The translations under genes were made by a program, and so were the position numbers. From Larix sibirica (Eukaryota > Streptophyta > Pinopsida > Pinales > Pinaceae): a DNA stretch of 17,269 nt. Below the pieces are notes generated by a model. It did no database searches, was not told the origin of the DNA, and saw only the letters and a program-made list of their open reading frames with translations. The stretch is taken from contig NWUY0300016229.1 of the NCBI GenBank assembly GCA_004151065.3, positions 15,700-32,968 of the forward strand. The letters run 5' to 3'. This document shows positions 8,440-17,269 of this stretch, in pieces. Position 1 is the stretch's first letter. Every line of letters starts with the position of its first letter.

Positions 8440-8800
8440 TTATTTGATGATTTGCCTAACCCATTCCCCTAAGGATAATAGGTTGTAGAATGATTAAAAT
8501 TGATACGATAGTCATGGCATAAATTTATCATTTAATTTGATTTAAAAGATTTAGCATTGTCAGTCACTCTTCTCCTAGGACACCCAAATCTAGAAAGAAT
8601 ATTTTCCTCCAAAAATTTAATGATAACAACATCAGTATCCCTCCCGGTAGGTTTAGCTTCTATCCATTTCGTGAACTCATCCATTGCAATCAAAATCCAA
8701 CTATGATGTCCTGAAGATGCAGGATTGATCTCTCTAATGAATTCAAGCCCCCACTGCTAGAAATGGGATTCTACTAAGATACGTTTTAAAGGTAAAGGAA
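8440..8800 (-). pseudogene. Integrase catalytic core, active site destroyed
   Basis: The fold is recognisable: WILIAMDEFTKWIEA, FLEENILSRFGCPRR, VTDNAKSF, YRINFNHSTTYYP. In the D,D-35-E triad the first Asp is Glu (WGLEFI, 8744-8742), the second Asp is kept (VTDN, 8561-8559) and the Glu is Lys (GLGKSSN, 8453-8451). The spacing of the last two is exactly 35 residues. Stops at 8757, 8532 and 8469 interrupt it, two of them TAG at Gln positions (FQQWG and YPQGNG). Confidence 0.92.
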
Positions 8801-9110
8801 TTAAATCATTTTTCCATAAAAAATATGGAATTTTTGACAAGCTACAACCTCTTTATATACATCTGAGAACATAGTTGGACAATAAAAACCATCCCCTAAA
8901 ATTTTGTTAACAGTAGCTTTCCAAAAATGGTGACCTCCACAAACACCCTGATGGAACTCTTTCATGGTTTGTGCAGCTTCATTCTCAAGAAAACAATTCA
9001 ATAGGAATCCTCCTGGATCCTTACAATACAAATAACCATTCATGATACAGAATTTTATTACTTGTAATTTCACAGATCTTGCTCTTGTTTTGCTTAATTA
9101 TGGTGGTTCT
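8801..9110 (-). pseudogene. Integrase zinc-binding (HHCC) domain, one Cys lost
   Basis: EFHQGVCGGHHFWKATVNK, KILGDGFYCPTMFSDV and ACQKF are the H2C2 region. Both His are present. At the C-x2-C pair the first Cys is Val (EVVACQ), so zinc binding would be damaged. A frame change near 8830 leads into the core. Confidence 0.88.
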
Positions 9111-9279
9111 TGTAGATTCTACAAAACATACACAATGTCACTATACCAAGGAGATAAATAAAATTCTTCTGATAGCTGAAATTCTGGTAGTGATTCACTT
9201 GGCATACTGGAAATAAAATTAATACCCATAGAATCACAATGTGACTCAATCATCAACTTTGCCAACCTTCTCCTTTAAT

Positions 9280-9700
9280 CAACTTTGTTGGTCTAATTTC
9301 CAGGTCCTACTCCAATAAAACAACAATCCATTTTTCTTTTTTCCCTTCTAGATCAGTTTGGGTCAAAATTTTCTTCACCATACTATTAGGAACAAAAGCA
9401 ATCCCATGAGAATGTAATATATAAACTCTGAAATCCTTCAATGACTTGATCAAAGCATATGCTTGTTTTTATATAATATTATACTTTAATTCCGCATCTC
9501 TCAATATCTTGCTGAAAAAGGAAATGGGCTATTCATCATTGTCTTGATTTTTTTGTAATAATACTTCGGCAATGGTATGCTCTGATGAAAAAGAAAAAAT
9601 CATAAAATATTTTGTAAAATCAGGGCTGATCAAAACTTGTGCCTCTGTCAGCACCTTTTTAATATCATTGAAATAATTCTTTGCCTCTATCATCCATTTG
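9280..9700 (-). pseudogene. Second RNase H (Ty3-type), catalytically degenerate
   Basis: It follows RT directly, as in all Ty3/gypsy elements. The usual T-D-A-S start reads SFSS (about 9594-9583), so the first catalytic Asp is a Phe, and the codon of the conserved Glu in (L)EKQAYAL is a stop (TAA 9471-9469). FFSKILRDAELKY and KQAYALIKSLKDFR still identify the domain. Loss of the Asp may be old and lineage-wide, with the upstream RNase H taking over; the stop is recent decay. A frameshift near 9275 ends it. Confidence 0.8.
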
Positions 9701-9859
9701 GCCTCACTTTCTTTTCTCAACATATTGGTAATAAACCTCAAAATTTTAGCGAAGCTTGGAATAAACCTCCTTAAAAAATTCACCCTACCAATAAATGATT
9801 GAATCTCTTTCTTATTTCTTAGAATACCAATATTTTGAATTGCAGACACTCTGTCTAGG

Positions 9860-10630
9860 ACTATTTTGATGCAATATTTTGATATCACATGTCCTAACAA
9901 TTTTCCTTCATGCATAGAAAAATTAGACTTCTTTGGGTTAAGTGAGATGCCAAATTTTCTACACTTCATAAAAACTTGTTTCAGATGTTTTAAATGATCA
10001 TTATCAGATTTAGAATAAACTGTTATATCATCCATTTAGACAACAACAAACTTGTCCTTTTCTTTGTCCAATGCTATGTCCATTTCCCTTTGAAATGTAG
10101 CTCTTGCATTCATCAATTCAAAAGGTATTTTTGCATACATGAATGTTCCACAAGGTGTGGTAAAAGCTGTCTTCTCTTGATTTTCTAGGTGAACTTTGAT
10201 TTGATTGTAGCCTGAGAAACCATCCAACATTGATATTATTTCTGCCCCAACAACCCTATGCATAATATGATCCATATTTGGGAGAGGATAGTTATCTTTT
10301 AAAGACACTTTATTCAAAATTTTGAAGTATACACACAACCTGATTTCTCCACTCTTTTTTCTAATTGGGACCAAACTGTCTACCCATTTAGAGAATATGA
10401 GAGAAACAATGATCTTTGCATCAAAGAGATTTTTTACTTCTTTCTCTATGAGAGGCATCATTTATCCTCTTGAGATTCTGTCTGAATGGTTTTTCATTAG
10501 GATTTATGGGAATGGTATGTTGAATAATGGTTATGTCATACTCTTTCAGGTCCTCATAGCTCGATGCGAATACATATGAATGTTTTTCCATTAATTCAAC
10601 ATAATTATCTTTCTTTTCTTGAGACATGAT
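9860..10630 (-). pseudogene. Reverse transcriptase domain, inactivated
   Basis: The N-terminal part includes YEDLKEYDITIIQHTIP and EKPFRQNLKR, then after a frameshift near 10460 KEVKNLFDAKIIVS, VPIRKKSGEIRLC and SMLDGFSGYNQI, which holds the first catalytic Asp. The F/Y-x-D-D box reads stop-M-D-D: TAA at 10038-10036 replaces the expected Tyr, and both Asp follow. FGISLNPKKS, KLLGHVIS and IQSFIGRVNFLRRFIP are typical of the RT thumb and connection in Ty3/gypsy. Confidence 0.93.
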
Positions 10631-10683
10631 TTAAACAGTTTTACCATCTTTGGTTCCTGTTCTGTTCCAATATTGCAATCCTA

Positions 10684-11055
10684 CACTTCACCTTCATGAG
10701 GGACCACCTTGGGATTCTTTGCCACATGATTATTATCAAACAACTTTTCCAAAGGAACCAGTCCCTTGGGTATGCAGTTTTTCTTGAGTTGTATTATCTC
10801 CTTCCCTCCAATTTCATTTAGAATTTTTTCTTGATTTTGATCTTCATCTCTAGCATTTTCATTTTGCTCAACATGTTCTATATTTAGATCTTCTCCATCA
10901 ATCACAGTATTAGAAAATTCATGATTCATTTTAAGAAATATTTTAATCTGCATGTCATCTTCAAAAAATTGCCAATATTTAGTGTTATCAGGAGTATATG
11001 GCGTATTTATAACTTCAATTTCATATTTTCTGTTTGGATAAATAGGGGTCTTGAA
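10684..11055 (-). pseudogene. Linker between RNase H and RT
   Basis: Asn/Glu-rich sequence without a recognised domain (for example EHVEQNENARDEDQNQEK), ending with CIPKGLVPLEKLFD just before the RT N-terminus. In the family this is a variable tether. Confidence 0.6.
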
Positions 11056-11059
11056 AACA

Positions 11060-11471
11060 ATTGTAGTAGAGGCCAATGAGTCAACTATGCCATTCTGCTC
11101 TCTTGGGATTAATAAAATTATGTGCCTAGTAAAGAAATTGCCAAGCATGTCCCATACTTCATTTCTATATGCTCTCATCCTTGGATGTCTAGTTTGGTAG
11201 GTTCCATTTACTTGATTTATGACCTTGACTCTGAATCACCATACACATCTATCATGTTTGCGTTTAAATCCTTCAAAGTATTTAACCCCAAAATCAAAGA
11301 CTCATATTCAACCACATTATTAGTGCATTCAAAGTTCAATTTGAAAGGATAAAGTTTTGAGTCATTGTATGGAGGAATTATCCAAATACCTACACCAACT
11401 CCATCTTTACTAACTGCCCCATCAAAGTGCATGTTCCATATCCCTTCAACATTCTTTTTCTGTTTTAAAAT
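11060..11471 (-). pseudogene. RNase H-like domain upstream of RT
   Basis: It begins KKNVEGIWNMHFDGA and has the acidic residues of type I RNase H: Asp in HFDGA (11423-11421), Glu in VVEYE, Asp in YGDSE and Asp in PREQNGIVDSLA (11082-11080). All four are kept although the frame shifts by one near 11225 (after GDSE, continuing as VINQVNGTYQ). This is the RVT_3-type RNase H that plant Tat-like elements carry in addition to their own. Its place here, before RT, differs from the usual RT-RH-aRH-INT description of Tat, though I recall this order from many plant polyprotein records. Confidence 0.85.
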
Positions 11472-11508
11472 TCATTCTTATTTAGATATTGTTGAAATTT
11501 GGTTGAGC

Positions 11509-11509
11509 N
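11509..11509. other. Single N, probable scaffold join
   Basis: The only non-ACGT base in the window lies between retroelement pol sequence and an exact restart of the window's first bases. On the minus strand the pol frame is cut just upstream of an RNase H domain, with gag, protease and the rest missing. An N placed exactly where a coding frame is cut and a repeated sequence starts suggests two contigs joined by a nominal one-base gap. An unresolved base inside a true junction is the other possibility. Confidence 0.8.
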
Positions 11510-12409
11510 GTGTACAATGGGGATTCATTTCATGGTTGTCGTATCTTGTTATGCTCAAATGCATCTTGATTAAGATTTAAATAAGTTTTAGTTAAGCGGT
11601 GGTTAAGAAAAGGGGTATGTTTATTAAATAGTATTTGTTTTTATGTTTGTTTAACAATCACCCATCTCCACAAAACTAAGTAATTGGCTATACCTATAAG
11701 TGTTCACCCACGTGGCTGTGTTAGTTAGAATGCATAGGAACTTCAATATGCTGAAAATGTGAGGCACTATTTATAAAATAAGAAACATTTGAGAATCTAG
11801 ATCAGAAATCAGTGCAGGACCCGTTATGTGGCTTTTTCAAGGGAAGCAAAGAGCATCAGGGCATCAACAAGCTTGCGTAATTCCTTCTTCATTTACAAAA
11901 GATGAGTGATAAACCTAAATTTAGAAACCAATAAATCCTTTCATTCATTAAAATAACACATTTTTAAGAGATACCTATTTTATTTGCAAAAAATCTCCAG
12001 AATGAAATGCTTTTTTGGTAGGGAGAATTAACAAAATGACAGATACCAGCAATACTATGCACTTTAGAGTTTTGGAATCATTCAGGTCCCATTAAATCAA
12101 ATATGCATAATTGGATGTCGTTATGTGAAATAAAACAACAAGGTGATAAAGAATCCCTAGCACCATTTATAGAAGTACCTCAAGGATCAAAGTCCTTCCA
12201 AAGATTCCTCTAAAAGTGCTGAGGTATTTGTTTTCCTGATTCACATGCATCTACAGTGTCCCCCCTCAGACTGCATTTGATATAAAACATATTATGAGAT
12301 TCTTATGAGAAGCAAGGACATCATAGCTCCGCCATGATCCCCTGGAACCATGCATTGCTTGGAGCATTGAAAAAAACCATCAAAAGAAGGTCTAAAAATG
12401 TCATTTCCT

Positions 12410-12569
12410 ATGGTCAGCACAATTTACATATCAACCTGAGACAAAACAATACTGAGAGAGGTTCCTCTCAAGAGAAAGCAACACACAATCCATGGTCAGC
12501 ACAATTTACATATCAATTCGAGAAAAAACAATAACGAGAGAGGCTCCTCACAAGAGAAAGCAATAGAGA
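12410..12569. repeat. 82-bp tandem pair, copy 2
   Basis: Same as 901-1060. Confidence 0.85.
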
Positions 12570-12871
12570 CTGCAACAGAGCGTCATCACTTTACAGATAA
12601 GGAACCTTATCTCCAGACAATTATAAACAACCCAAGATATCGTCATAACAGCTATTGATTGTCGAAATCTTGCAATCGTCAAGGTCTCTGAACCTCAGTT
12701 CCAATAGCAAGGGCGGGGCCATTCATCGCTTGAAGATAACAAAAAATGAATTTAACATCAACCAAATTTGCTGTATGGCATTGACTATCCCATGATCTCA
12801 GTAGTGTGTAATAGTATGTAAAGGCTAGTGGATTTGTGACAGGATACATATTAATTTGAAAAGGAGTAAAA

Positions 12872-13099
12872 TCCCAGGCGGTTGGGGCTGGGAACAGTCA
12901 GCACAGTCCAAGCAGCTCACCAACAAATATGGAACTTCTATACATTCATCTTAACTTTGAATCTATCTCCAAGTTAATCTATCAATCTTGGAGAGAGATC
13001 AAATACCTTAGCATGCAAACAGTCTAAGACAACATCTCAGGCCGTTGGGGCCAGGAACAGTTAGCACAGTCCCAGCAGCTCACCAAACAAACATGAAAC
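12872..13099. repeat. Dispersed 65-bp repeat pair, copy 2
   Basis: Units at 12872-12936 and 13035-13099, same as 1363-1427 and 1526-1590. Confidence 0.85.
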
Positions 13100-13293
13100 T
13101 GATCTGTAACTACCTGACAGGCACCGAGAGATAAACGAGGGATTGCAGTGTGGACTGGTGGAGAAATATTCTTGTGAATTGCATAGTAGCGTGCTTCACT
13201 AATAAAATAGAATTTTTCTGTCCACAATAAGTCCGGAATTTTTCTTGGTACCTTTGCGTTTTTGTGCTCGTCTTTTTTTAGTATATACAGCAA
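13024..13293 (-). CDS. Uncharacterised 89-codon ORF, possible exon, copy 2
   Basis: Identical in protein to 1515-1784, with the same doubts. Identity says nothing about selection because the whole 5.76 kb is nearly identical. Confidence 0.18.
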   Translation of the reverse strand: MLYILKKDEHKNAKVPRKIPDLLWTEKFYFISEARYYAIHKNISPPVHTAIPRLSLGACQVVTDQFHVCLVSCWDCANCSWPQRPEMLS

Positions 13294-13312
13294 ACCGTTG
13301 TGTGCGAGTTAA

Positions 13313-13401
13313 GATGTTGTTGTTTGCTGAAAACAATAGTCTATGCACTGTGCCCAGATGTTGTTGTTTGCTGAAAACAATAGTCTATGCACTGTGCCCA
13401 G
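13313..13401. repeat. 44-bp tandem duplication, copy 2
   Basis: Same as 1804-1892. Both long copies carry two units, so this duplication predates their separation (if the long copies are real). Confidence 0.95.
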
Positions 13402-13545
13402 TTTTATTTTCTATGGCAACACTTTATAATTTTAATGTTTTTTTAACATTATGTTTCTTTGAACTTTTGTTTTAATGGCGAATGGTTCTTTAACATTTTA
13501 TTGTAGCGTCATTCCTTTTCCTAGGACGATGGATTCAGTTATATC

Positions 13546-13869
13546 ATGGCATGTCAAAAAGTTATCAAGCAATTTTTTCATGAAGCAGTTTTAAGCAAAG
13601 CACGTAACAGGTACCAAACTAAAGCTGGCCTCGATCCGTGGTTTGTAATCCAGCAGGTTTCATGGTTTGTAATCCGGCAGGTTCCGGTGATAAAGTTCAA
13701 TAAAGATGATTCAGATAGTTCTACAGTATCAAAAAAAAACAAAGCAACATTATGTAACTCTTCCTTTATTTACATAAACATTTCAAATTTAATTTCACAA
13801 CGAAAAAGACAAACAAAATGGAGAAGCTCCATGAGTGAAAGGAGCCAAAGGTTGTTCAGAGAATTTTAA
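13546..13869 (+). CDS. Doubtful 107-codon ORF, copy 2
   Basis: Identical in protein to 2037-2360, with the same internal 24-bp repeat (13639-13686). Confidence 0.1.
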   Translation: MACQKVIKQFFHEAVLSKARNRYQTKAGLDPWFVIQQVSWFVIRQVPVIKFNKDDSDSSTVSKKNKATLCNSSFIYINISNLISQRKRQTKWRSSMSERSQRLFREF

Positions 13870-14212
13870 TCCCTGAGAAAAGGAACCCAACCTTGCATGT
13901 CTAGCTCATCACCCAGATTTTGTTAGCTATATTCAGAAGAAGAAACAAACATATATTTTAGTTTACTCAGTTGAGTGACTTTTTTGTAAAATCTTAATTA
14001 AAAAAAACACAAATGCAACCTTGTCATGGGAAAGTCCTTTTTTTGTAAATTCATTGAAGCAAAGTGTAGTGTATATGTAAGTTTGTAACCATGAGATTAA
14101 CAATTGGTGAGATTACTTTTAAATTTTGGAAATTCCAAGTTGTGTTTACTGTTACAATTGTGTTTTATTTTGATATTTTAATTTAGAAAACATAATTCAA
14201 ATTCAAGTAAAG

Positions 14213-14348
14213 ACCATGTGATGGAAAAGTTAAGATCCTATTTTGGAAAAACGAACAAATGCAACCATGTGATGGAAAAGTTAAAATTCTATTTTGGAAA
14301 AACTTAATTCACATAAATAGCAATTGTAACCATGTGATGAAAAAGTCC
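14213..14348. repeat. CCATGTGATGG repeats, copy 2
   Basis: Same as 2704-2839. Confidence 0.8.
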
Positions 14349-14832
14349 AAGGGCTTAATCTTATTCTTCCTTCTTAAAAGAATTATTTAACAAATAGTTT
14401 TGACTCATTCTGATCAAATATAATTCAAAATTAATTTTGAAAATGGATCAAGGCTATAAGTGAAGGATGACTGTGTTTATTGATGCAGTAGATAGACTAG
14501 GTATTCATCCAAGGATAACACTATTTTGGAACATGACATGAAGATCACCTTGTAAGTTACAAACTTTTTAGCATAACATGATAGAACAAATACTAGTATG
14601 ACGGGGAAGCTCGGGATCCATATGAAGTAATGAGTTAGGAAGATATGGAGGTTATTCTAAGGGAATTGTTTGAAGCTCACCACTCATAGTTATGGTCATG
14701 TTGAGAATTAGCATGGAGATTAGAACTTCCACATCTAGTTATCTAAATTTGTAGCACTCCAAATTTATAGTGTATAAGTGGAGAGATTGTATTCAAACTA
14801 CCATATATCACCTCGTGTGTGTATCATTTTTT

Positions 14833-15789
14833 CTAAGTGGGGATTTGGGAAGGTCTTTAGGATATTTTGATCACTATACACGGATCTTGAGGATTTTGGC
14901 ATGGTTAGGGGAGGAAATATAGGGATAGGACCCTAAAGTAAGGTTTTATGTGTCCATGGCCATGGATAACACCTCAAACCACCAAATAAACCAAATAAGA
15001 CCTCTCGAGGCTATCCTTGCCTCCAAGTCGTGAAACAAGTGCCATTATGAGGATTTGGATACTAGGTATGAGTCTTTGGGCCTTGGAGATATTAGTTCAT
15101 GGAGGAAACTTTTCACTTATTCCCTAAAGTAAGCTTCTAAACACCCAAGTTGAAGAATAATGTTTTGATCCTCCACAGATGACCTCCTAAGTATATCACT
15201 GTCCTTTGAGTGGAGATATGGGAAATATTAGGGTTTTTTTACCACTAGGTATGGGTCTTAGGGATTATGGCATGGTTGAAGGTCAAATCTTTACCATTAG
15301 GCCCTAAAAATGAATATTATATGAAAACAGGGAAAATAATAATTCTCTGAGATGAAACACATGTCCACTTGAGGGGATATTTAGTCTCTAAGTGGCAATA
15401 TGGGCACCATTGTGACTTTTTTAGGACAAGGTATATGGTCTGTAGAGTCCTCAACATGATTAAGCAAGGAATCTTGGGCCTTAGGCCCTAAATTAATATT
15501 TTATTTATACCATTATTTGAACCAACACAAATTACTTCGGGGATCCTTCACCTCTGAATGGGCATATTGGCACCATGGTATTTTTTTCCATAACTAGGTA
15601 TCGATCTCGAGGCATTGTCAAAGGCCAGGTGATGAAATGTGGGAAGTAAGTCTAAAATTAAGCTTATAAATCTCATGTTCCATGAACAATGCCTTAAGCC
15701 ACCACATGTGACCTTTCTATTGGATATTTAACCTTTGAGTGTGTTATCACTCAGGATTTTACTCTGGTTGTGGGAGGAAACCTAGAGGT
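14833..15789. repeat. 180-bp tandem array, copy 2
   Basis: Same units as 3324-4280, with anchors at about 14833, 15023, 15206, 15388, 15554 and 15735. Confidence 0.8.
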
Positions 15790-15791
15790 AA

Positions 15792-16232
15792 CCTTTTCAA
15801 CCAACTTTAGGTTGGACTCTTGCCCTTCCAACCAAAGAGGGCTCTCTCAATAATCTGTTGACTGATGATAAATCAAATAAGGCTCAACAAATGAAAACAG
15901 AGGCCAGTTCTGTAAATAAAGATAGGGTTTTTTAAGATTTGTGGCTAATAGAGTTTAGACAACAACCATTGGGCATGGAGTCAAAATCATGGATATTTTT
16001 GTCAACTATTGGAGACCAGCATAAAAAATTTCACAGAGGCAAGGTAGGTGTCACTTTCATAGATAATTTTATAGTTTGTAGGGTGGAAGTAGAATAAAGA
16101 AGACAATCCATTAATACCAAGCATCAAACAAGGATGATTTTAGTATTAACTTTAGAAGAAAGAGTGTTAATATCTAAGTCTAATGAACCAAAGCATAAAA
16201 CTATGAATTATGATCCATACCCTTTCCCTTAA
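15792..16232 (+). pseudogene. Plus-strand coding remnant, copy 2
   Basis: Same frame and same two stops as 4283-4723 (TAA at 15933-15935 and 16095-16097). It differs at 15958, 15963, 15987 and 15988, which changes three residues. Sharing both stops means the frame was already broken before the copies diverged. Confidence 0.5.
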
Positions 16233-16728
16233 ATATGAAGAAAGACAACAAAATGGAATGCAAGCAACGAAAAACAAACTTTCACATTAAGAGGATTAAC
16301 AGATTGCAAAATGACAACACATGAATCTCTGGTTTTTCCTTCAATACTTCGGCTCCAAAGCTTTATTAATCTCAGAAAATTTATATTACATTCACAGTGG
16401 TTTTTTCTTTCAGGTATCAACCCCAAATCCTACCTAGATCTTGCAATATATAGGATTCCATTACATTATGTCTCCAGAGATTCATTTTCATCGGTTATCT
16501 CTCAAAATAGTAAGCAATTTCCAAAATAATGACATGTATCAACCAACTCCTAACTTCTAGGGTGCAGTTAATGACTCATCAATTCTTTCCCAACCGAATA
16601 ACAAAGAGTATGACTTGTGATCTAAACGTCTTATCTTGATGATCCAATTCGATTTGCTACATATTCAACTCATTTGAAATGCCAATATTTTAGGAATTGC
16701 TTGATTTGATCAAAACTAGTAACTTTTG

Positions 16729-16899
16729 TAGCGATCTCTATCTATTTTTCTCTCTCAGTGCTACAAAACCGTCATCTTCAAAAATTTGGTAGTGCTTTTG
16801 CTTGTTTTTGTACTACGGGCACTGCAAAAGTTCAACTACGGAACTTTGGTAGCGCTCTCTCCTATTTTTGTACTGTAGGCACTACAAAAGTTCTGAAAA
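16729..16899. repeat. Hairpin units, copy 2
   Basis: Same as 5220-5390. Confidence 0.8.
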
Positions 16900-17042
16900 T
16901 TGTGTTGTTGCTTGATAACTGCATTCAACATTCCTTTAACCTTATCCAAGTGTTCAAAAATGCATCTTGAGTATCCTTAGGTCTGATATTATGAAGCCTC
17001 ATGTTCAAACTATCTTGACCATTTCCAACTATAAAATATATA

Positions 17043-17076
17043 AAAACCCTAATGATGGTGGTGCATGTAGGGTTTT
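17043..17076. repeat. Telobox-like inverted repeat, copy 2
   Basis: Same as 5534-5567. Confidence 0.6.
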
Positions 17077-17147
17077 GGATCTCATACACTTCCTATGTAT
17101 AGGGATGTTTCCTACAAACAAAATTTCGAACAAATACCAGATGAACC

Positions 17148-17269
17148 TTACTTAGTATTTTCTTCAGCAAAAATCTCCAAGTTCCACGTAGCAATCTCAT
17201 TCTTCATCAACTATATTTCTTTTCTCAATGTATTTTTCTCTGCCTGAAGAGACCTGTTTTGCTTGTACA
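17148..17269 (-). pseudogene. 3' fragment of the third open frame, copy 2
   Basis: Identical to 5639-5760. It encodes the end of the coiled-coil segment (from LYKQNRSL) and a short tail, and runs off the right end of the window. Confidence 0.65.

Larger units (their letters stand above)
5639..11508 (-). mobile_element. Truncated, dead Ty3/gypsy LTR retrotransposon
   Basis: On the minus strand the domain order is RNase H, RT, degenerate RNase H, integrase (pol), spacer, then a third open frame. RT before integrase places it in Ty3/gypsy (Metaviridae), and the extra RNase H points to a Tat-like or related plant lineage. The element is cut at the N (11509), so gag, protease and the 5' LTR are not visible. 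I could not define a 3' LTR below 5639, and no tRNA primer site was found. Stops and frameshifts affect every domain, so no part is likely to make functional protein. Confidence 0.9.
7902..11508 (-). pseudogene. pol: Ty3/gypsy pol polyprotein, 5'-truncated and inactivated
   Basis: The frame is traceable from about 11471 to the natural stop at 7904-7902 (TGA after KHYLS). It shifts near 11225, 10630, 10460, 9275 and 8830. In-frame stops: TAG at 10681, 9529, 9307, 9119, 8757, 8469 and 8094; TAA at 10036, 9469, 9098 and 8532 (lowest coordinate of each codon). An intact pol would make RT/RNase H for copying element RNA into DNA in cytoplasmic particles, and integrase for nuclear insertion. Protease and any domain further upstream are absent, cut at the N. 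Four TAG codons stand where the family normally has Gln (9529, 8757, 8469, 8094), pointing to C-to-T decay at CAG. Domains are described in separate entries. Confidence 0.93.
11510..17269. repeat. Long direct repeat, copy 2
   Basis: This is the near-identical second copy of 1-5760. It starts at the base after the only ambiguous base in the window and stops at the window's last base. Every feature listed for copy 1 recurs here at +11,509. It contains only the last 122 bases of the retroelement's third open frame (17148-17269), without the rest of that frame. Confidence 0.97.

Noticed and set aside
9994-10579. Plus-strand ORFs at 9994-10188 and 10322-10579.
   Set aside because: They lie antisense to the clear RT domain and have no motif of their own.
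11122-11580. Plus-strand ORFs at 11122-11352 and 11365-11580.
   Set aside because: Antisense to the upstream RNase H; the second runs across the N, so its frame is not real.
1-17269. A complete LTR retrotransposon with two 5.76-kb LTRs; each copy has TGTACA at or next to its ends, a TG...CA form.
   Set aside because: No primer-binding site follows either edge and no polypurine tract precedes one, on either strand. The edge at 5760 cuts a coding frame (TGTACA there is part of the codons for L-Y-K), gag and protease are missing, and the edge coincides with an N.
1-17269. tRNA, rRNA, CRISPR arrays, bacterial operons.
   Set aside because: No tRNA-like or rRNA-like segment, regular spacer array or bacterial gene organisation was seen on either strand.

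Overview
This looks like nuclear DNA from a plant. It is AT-rich, has no intact gene, and its clearest content is the decayed pol of a plant-type Ty3/gypsy (Metaviridae) LTR retrotransposon with an extra RNase H domain. A gymnosperm or another large, repeat-rich plant genome is my guess from texture and family resemblance; the sequence does not prove it.

Layout. Positions 1-5760 and 11510-17269 are the same 5.76-kb sequence in the same orientation (offset 11,509). They are almost identical: I saw five base differences by eye, four of them within 31 bases. The second copy begins at the base after a single N (11509) and ends at the last base of the window. The unique middle part, 5761-11508, carries the retroelement on the minus strand.

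Retroelement, read on the minus strand from high to low coordinates: a type I RNase H ahead of the reverse transcriptase (about 11471-11060), a linker, the RT (about 10630-9860), a degenerate second RNase H (about 9700-9280), integrase zinc finger, core and C-terminal domain (about 9110-7902), a spacer with short hairpin repeats, then a third open frame, also broken (7020-5639), which ends in a coiled coil. Gag, protease and the start of pol are missing because the sequence breaks at the N. The element is dead: at least five frameshifts, about eleven in-frame stops including one at the Tyr of the RT Y-M-D-D box, and two of three integrase catalytic acids replaced. Several stops are TAG where the family has Gln (CAG), as expected from decay of methylated cytosines.

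Duplicated part (described for copy 1, repeated in copy 2). From left: an AT-rich stretch with a polypurine tract (minus strand) at 747-758; an 82-bp tandem pair; two dispersed 65-bp repeats; a possible minus-strand exon; a perfect 44-bp tandem duplication; a short plus-strand ORF of doubtful reality; three copies of a 'CCATGTGATGGAAAAG' repeat; an old tandem array of about 180-bp units (3324-4280); a plus-strand coding remnant broken by two stops (4283-4723); three 60-bp hairpin units (5220-5390); a telobox-like inverted repeat (5534-5567); and the 3' end of the third open frame.

How it fits together: the middle is one retroelement and its 3' side. The repeated 5.76 kb is not a convincing pair of LTRs, since there is no primer-binding site or polypurine tract at its edges and one edge cuts a coding frame. 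It is most simply a scaffold or haplotype-join artefact, with a true 11.5-kb tandem duplication as the alternative. The least explained items are the third ORF, the hairpin units on both sides of it, the 180-bp array and the remnant at 4283-4723.
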